A stretch of 64,000 nt of DNA from Helianthus annuus (lineage: Eukaryota; Streptophyta; Magnoliopsida; Asterales; Asteraceae). Below the pieces are notes generated by a model. It searched no databases, was not told where the DNA came from, and worked only from the letters and a program-made list of their open reading frames with translations. The translations under genes and the position numbers were made by a program. The DNA lies in contig NC_035449.2 in NCBI RefSeq assembly GCF_002127325.2, positions 77,091,504-77,155,503 of the forward strand, in the 5' to 3' direction. Shown piece by piece: positions 59,158-64,000 of this stretch. Within the stretch, counting starts at the first letter, position 1, and each line of letters begins with the position of its first letter.

Positions 59158-61747
59158 TGTCACACCCCAACCGATGGCAGAAACATCGGGGCATGGCACT
59201 GAGTGAAACAGATTGACCAGAAGTTTCCATAACAATTATCATTACCAATCAATTTAAAGTAACATGTCCCATAACATGTCTCAGATACGTTAAAATAAAA
59301 GTCAATACACATAGTGTAAAGGCGAGCATACAAGTTTGATAGTAGCATATAGAGTTCGAATGAATCTATCGATACCAATGACTGCGGGTTGACTGCCCAA
59401 GGCAGTTCGTAATACATGATCACCACCGTAATCCATGCAAATAATTGTCCTTAACAACCCCCGAGTGAACGGGTGCTGAGTCCAAACTATAGTACTATCG
59501 TTGCTAAGGCAGGTAGACAACATTCCATGTGTAAACATAACAAACAAGCATTCTTAAGTCACGCAATACATGCGGTAACGGTTAGCGTTAAAAGTATCGC
59601 GTAGTGTGTTGATGTGATTTCGTATAAGTAACGTATGTAACACCCAAAAGTGCATAAAGCAAAAAGGGATCGAGTATACTCACAGCGGTTGACGGATTGA
59701 AGGGAGCGCTTTAGAGTAAGGTTAGCCTGATTAGAACGATAGCATAATGATAAGTGACTCGTAATACGAAAACAAGTGTTGATGGGTCGAATGGCAGTTT
59801 GGTCGGATGGTAATCCGATCGGACGGCCAGTCGTGCGGATGATGATCCGTTCGGATGGTTATCCGGTCGGACGGTAGTCCGGTCGGATGCCTATTTGAGT
59901 GGATTGTTTCTTCCTATGAGGGGATGTGCTTGTGTATGATGGTTTGACTTTTGAAGTTTTGTTGTAGCATTTTGAAAACATTGAAGTATCTCTACCTTTC
60001 AGGTCGGTCGATCGGGCGGTCGTCCGATCGGACGGCAATCCGATAGGTTGACACTTCAGTGAGAACAAGTTCACAGCAGGTTGTCACTCGATCGGACAGT
60101 AGTCCGGTTGGGTGGCACCCTTAGTGTATTGAACATGTTTGAAAAATCGATCAAGTGTTAAAGTCCAAGTATCTCATGATCCGAAGGGCAATCCGGTCGG
60201 GTGGTGGTCCGATCGGATAGCAATTCGTTCAATACTCAAACTTCAGATAAGGTTGGTTAAGTATGGGACTCAAGATGTAAGCCGTTCGGACGGCCAGTCG
60301 CTCGGATGGTTGTCCGTTCGGACGGTAGTCCGGTCGGATAGCTCTCCGTCCTGGTCGTTCCGTTCGTCTTTCACTTGGCCGTTGGAAAGTTTGTCGTTTT
60401 TATCGAGATGTTTTGACAGCGTGTTAACCAACAGAACCCCATCTTGACCCAAGTGGCCCGACCAAACAGGAATCACCCTAGTTCGACCAGTTAACCGGTT
60501 CAAGACGGTTGTTCTCGGTTAACCCGAAATCGATGGTCTCGTGAGTAAAATCCAGATCTTGAACTAGCACAACACTAAGAATGAGTAACAAGGTCCGATT
60601 CTATCGGTTTTGAGTGCATTTGAGTGTAAAAGAGTTGAAAGAAAGTTAGAAACCATCTTTCAATCCTTTTTCACCATGAATGCATCTAGATCTATGCAAG
60701 ATCTTTGTTTATTTGTGTGGAAATCGGTTAGATCTAAGTTGTTCTTGGTGGATTGAAGCCAAAACATGAAGTTCATAAGAACACCATGATGACGTCATCC
60801 TAGAACACCTCAAATCTAGTGATTTCATGGTTAAAAATTAAGATTCAAAAGATAGAAAGGTGTAGGAGTGCGTGTAGATCAAGAAAGTACAAGATTTAGG
60901 GCGACATCTTACCGGATTTGAGAGAAATTGAAGAAAAGATGAGGAGCACGAGCTGGTCGGACGTCACTTTGCCAAAAGTGGAAAGAATGAAAGTGACTTG
61001 GGGTATTTATAGGATTCCAAAAGTGGAAAGGGGTGGGTCGGTCGGATGGTACTCCGTCCGAGTGGCGGACTGGTCGGACAACACCTCGAGCGGATGGCAA
61101 CCCGGTCGAATGACAATCCGGTCAGTTGACATCTGGCTTGCGTGTTCGGTGTGACGATTTTTGATATTTCGATTGCGATTTACGAGCGTTGCGAGCGATA
61201 GAATTTCCTAGTTAAATTACTTTTAATCCCAACTACTCATATCGCGCACTGTCCTTTCGCCACCAATTATCATACTATATGTACATACAATCATCCTTAG
61301 TTCGTATTCGGTTTGCGATTGCGATTCGATTGCGATGAGTTCGATTGCGTTTCGATTGATTACCACACATAACGTAAATAAACATGCACAAGTAACATAT
61401 AAGGCAGACACACACGTATAACAATCACCAAAATGAGTAATTCGAGTTGCGAGAGCGATGTTGATTAGATTAGATTGATTAGCGTTTGGTTGGCTTTATC
61501 GCATTGTTACTTCCTATTATTCACAGTCGTAAAGCGATTTGTAGCGTGAAATATTCGTCGATTACTGCGATTATAATTAATTATTCCACATAATACAACT
61601 AACGTTAAGCATAAAGTAGACTATCTATGGTCAAAGAAGTCAAAACAGGAATTGAGCCAGGAAAGTCAGATCGCCATTTGCAATCTTTTCTTCCTTTGAC
61701 TTCAATCTTGACTTTGACTTTGACTTCCGAAACACTGGGGTGTTACA
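59158..61747 (-). repeat. 5' LTR of element M (2,590 bp)
   Basis: Plus-strand ends are TGTCACACC and GGTGTTACA. It matches the split left LTR, with a ~55 bp and a ~70 bp deletion. TATAAATA (minus) at 61004-61011. Followed by TCATC. Confidence 0.9.
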
Positions 61748-62016
61748 TCATCACACTTAAATAATTTTTATATTTTTTAATTTAGATTAGAACCCAATTG
61801 TTTAGACAGGAAAAGCCAATTTTTAATAGCCTCGTTGATTGACACATGTTCCCCATTGATTTACTTTATTATATAGTAAGTATAAGTATGGATTTCATGT
61901 ATTTATAAGCAAAAGACCGATGATTTCGGTTTCGCCTTTAGTTGAGAATAATAACTGAACTGACCGAATCATGCACATCCTATATATCACTACAAAGACT
62001 TAATACTTTTATTTTG
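61748..62016. other. AT-rich DNA right of element M
   Basis: Only the TCATC target duplication (61748-61752) and the left TSD of the next MITE are recognised. Confidence 0.5.
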
Positions 62017-62316
62017 GAGTTAATTACTGTTTTCGTCCCTGTGGTTTGTCAAAAATCACTATTTCAGTCCATTAGTTTAAAAATTGCGATTTCAGTCCCT
62101 GTGGTTTCACTTTCGTTACCATTTCAGTCCATGTGGTTTCACTTTCGTAACCACTTCAATCCATTATTCTGTTAAGTACAGGAACTGAAATGGTTACGAG
62201 GTGGACTGAAATGGTTATGGAAGTGAAACCAGAAGGATTGAAATCGCAATTTTTAAACTAATGGACTGAAATAGTGATTTTTGATAAACCACAGGGACGA
62301 AAACAGTAATTAACTC
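62017..62316. mobile_element. Mutator-type MITE with long terminal inverted repeats
   Basis: A 300 bp near-palindrome. GAGTTAATTACTGTTTTCGT at the left is mirrored at the right, with pairing over at least 75 bp and very few mismatches. It is flanked by perfect 9 bp duplications TTTATTTTG (62008-62016 and 62317-62325). Long inverted repeats plus 9 bp duplications are diagnostic of the Mutator superfamily. It has no coding capacity. Confidence 0.9.
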
Positions 62317-62325
62317 TTTATTTTG

Positions 62326-63245
62326 GGTCAAGATATAATAGAAAGTTTATATCAATAGGAAGGATAGGAAGCAATCCGGTACGTCCAATTGCATTATTAA
62401 CGGCTAAGATTAAAACCAAATAAAAAACCCTCATTTAAACACGTTGTTCGGGCTTTCAAGGGTATTATCGTCAAATTCCAACAACAACCGCTCTTGTATA
62501 TACCAAAAAAGCTTCATAAAAAATTTCATTACGTTTTACATTTCGATTGAAAGAACACACACATTCAAATTAGTGAGAATCAAACTCCATTGAACTTCAT
62601 AGCATCATCGAGAGATAATTTGAAGGTTTACCTTTGACTTACTGAAAAGAAATCCATATCGCAAAACCCTAATTCATCAAAGAGGCAAAAAAACATCATA
62701 TGAAGAAAACATCGATCAACAAGGAAAAATTAGCGAAAAATCAACAATGAAAGAACAAACTAGTAGAATATGAAAAGAGATTTCTGATAATGGTAATTTG
62801 ATATATGTTTTCCTTTTAAACTGTATTCTTTTCAATAAATTACGTTTTGTAAGGTAGAATATAACCTAATATTCCCTAATATTAAGTATAAACTGTTACT
62901 TAATGAGTTTTATCTTATCATTATATTTGTTTAGTTAGGTTTGTTGTTAACGATTGTTTTTTATATTAAAACTGTGACCTACTACTTTTTATCTTAATAT
63001 TGTGAACTAATGCGTTTTATCTTAAAATACTAGTAGAAAACAAAAAGAGATTTATGATAATGGTAATTTTACACATTGCGTTTTATCTTATTTTTTGTAT
63101 TTTCTTAGTTATATATGTTGTTAACTATTGCGTTTTATCTTAAAACTGTGAATTACTGCTTTTTATCTTAAAATTGCTAACTAATGCGTTTTATTTTAAT
63201 AATGTATTATACATTATTATGTTTTAAACTGACTTTGTTTCATTA
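62326..63245 (+). other. AT-rich region with GCGTTTTATCTTA repeats
   Basis: About 62900-63220 holds seven or so degenerate copies of (T/A)(A/T)TGCGTTTTATCTTAAAA spaced 30-70 bp. Short reading frames near 62701 stop quickly. Promoter-like TATATACC lies near 62496. No gene is supported before 63246. Confidence 0.45.
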
Positions 63246-63930
63246 TTCTCTTTAAGATAAAACATAACAAGAAAAAAAGAAAAGGAGAACAAAGAAAGCG
63301 GTGATTGAGACTTTAGAAGATGAAGATTCTGTTTCAAAAGAGAAAAATACTGAGAGTTATAATTCTGAATAGTTCTGAATAACAAAAAATAAATTCAGGT
63401 AACATAAATCACAGAAAACATAATTCTATGAACAAATATTTGTTTCTAATACACTTGTATATATCAGATGATGATTTTATTGATCTTCCACTAAGAGTGA
63501 AAAAGACAAAAAAAAACATCGTTATTTCAGCAAGTGAGAAAAATCAAGCCAAGAAAAAGGAAGAAAAGTCAGATAATGTGAAAGCAATGAAAAAGAGATC
63601 ATTGAGGAAAGATAAAACACAAAAACAACAACCTTATTATGAATACGATGGAAGAAAAATCAACATAAGATGTGCAAACAATTGGCAAAATAGCAAAAGA
63701 AACATGTGAGAGAAATAGGATTTGGCAGCGCACTATCAATCAACTTGCAATCAGTTCCACGCAAATATGGATATTAGCTAATAAATAACTTTGATGCTGA
63801 AAACGATATGATAAATACCGGAGATGAAAAAATTAAGATTACGGCTGATTTGATTCTAAAGTTATTTCAAATACTAAATGGCAAAATAAAGATTGAGGAA
63901 AAATTGAGGCCCAATGATGCGCGTGTAGTG
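63246..63930 (+). pseudogene. Remnant of a Lys-rich, possibly transposon-associated gene
   Basis: Pieces in different frames: an acidic/basic stretch near 63275-63373 ending in TAG; a frame from about 63463, after a TATATCAG acceptor-like site, to 63709 rich in Lys; then in another phase REIGFGSALSINLQSVPRKYGY (63710-63777), a TAG where Trp would be expected, and LINNFDAEND. The IGFG...P(R/K)(K)xGY pattern recalls the N-terminal part of plant proteins annotated as ULP1-type or transposon genes; this is from memory. Frameshift and stop indicate decay. Confidence 0.35.
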
Positions 63931-64000
63931 TAATATATTTTAGGTATATATTTTAAGCCCATTTTAGCCAAGTTTTAAATTTATAAAACACGATATTTAC

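Overview
This is a nuclear plant chromosome window. It has spliceosomal introns with GT/AG ends, a plant-type kinesin-7 gene, and long stacks of LTR retrotransposons of the Sirevirus, Athila and Tekay/Del types. The repeat composition suggests an asterid dicot, probably Asteraceae; that is inference from family resemblance, not a proven identification. Only one host gene is clearly intact. Nearly all other coding sequence belongs to decayed mobile elements.

Left block (1-16631) is a nest of insertions with sharp junctions. The outermost recognisable layer is a truncated minus-strand LTR (16309-16631). A Tekay/Del-like Gypsy element (12369-16308; 3.3 kb LTR) ends there. An Athila-type Gypsy element (4924-12368; pol fragment, env-like ORF, 1.7 kb LTR with TGATGTG/CACATCA ends) sits in the Tekay-like 3' repeats. 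A Sirevirus-like element that has gag and an LTR but no pol (1-4923) sits inside the Athila pol. The left ends of the two inner elements lie before the window.

Middle block. A full-length but frameshifted Ty1/Copia element on the minus strand (17013-22493) is followed by the host gene island. A complete 13-exon kinesin-7 (NACK-like) gene on the minus strand (23354-29814) can be spliced to an uninterrupted 886-residue frame. Its introns hold a MITE, a probable solo LTR and microsatellites. Its upstream region (29815-32464) is AT-rich.

Right block (32465-61747) is a rearranged Gypsy complex. A minus-strand Tekay-like element (here M) is inserted at a TCATC target and has both LTRs. A second, plus-strand Gypsy element (P) is inserted in M's 3' LTR with a TCTCA target duplication. 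A segment beginning outside M (AT-rich DNA, an older Gypsy pol fragment and the edge of M) was then joined to the middle of P's pol, so 32465-39243 and 43981-50763 are two copies about 6.8 kb long. A tandem duplication at a 5-base microhomology, followed by LTR-LTR recombination, explains all the junctions. P also carries an unusual extra ORF ahead of gag.

Right edge (61748-64000) is AT-rich. It has a 300 bp Mutator-type MITE with perfect 9 bp target duplications, and remnants of what may be a transposon-associated gene.

The most general pattern I see is that six unrelated LTR sequences here each carry their own GC-rich palindrome or palindrome array next to the TATA box. The Copia LTR and the probable solo LTR do not.
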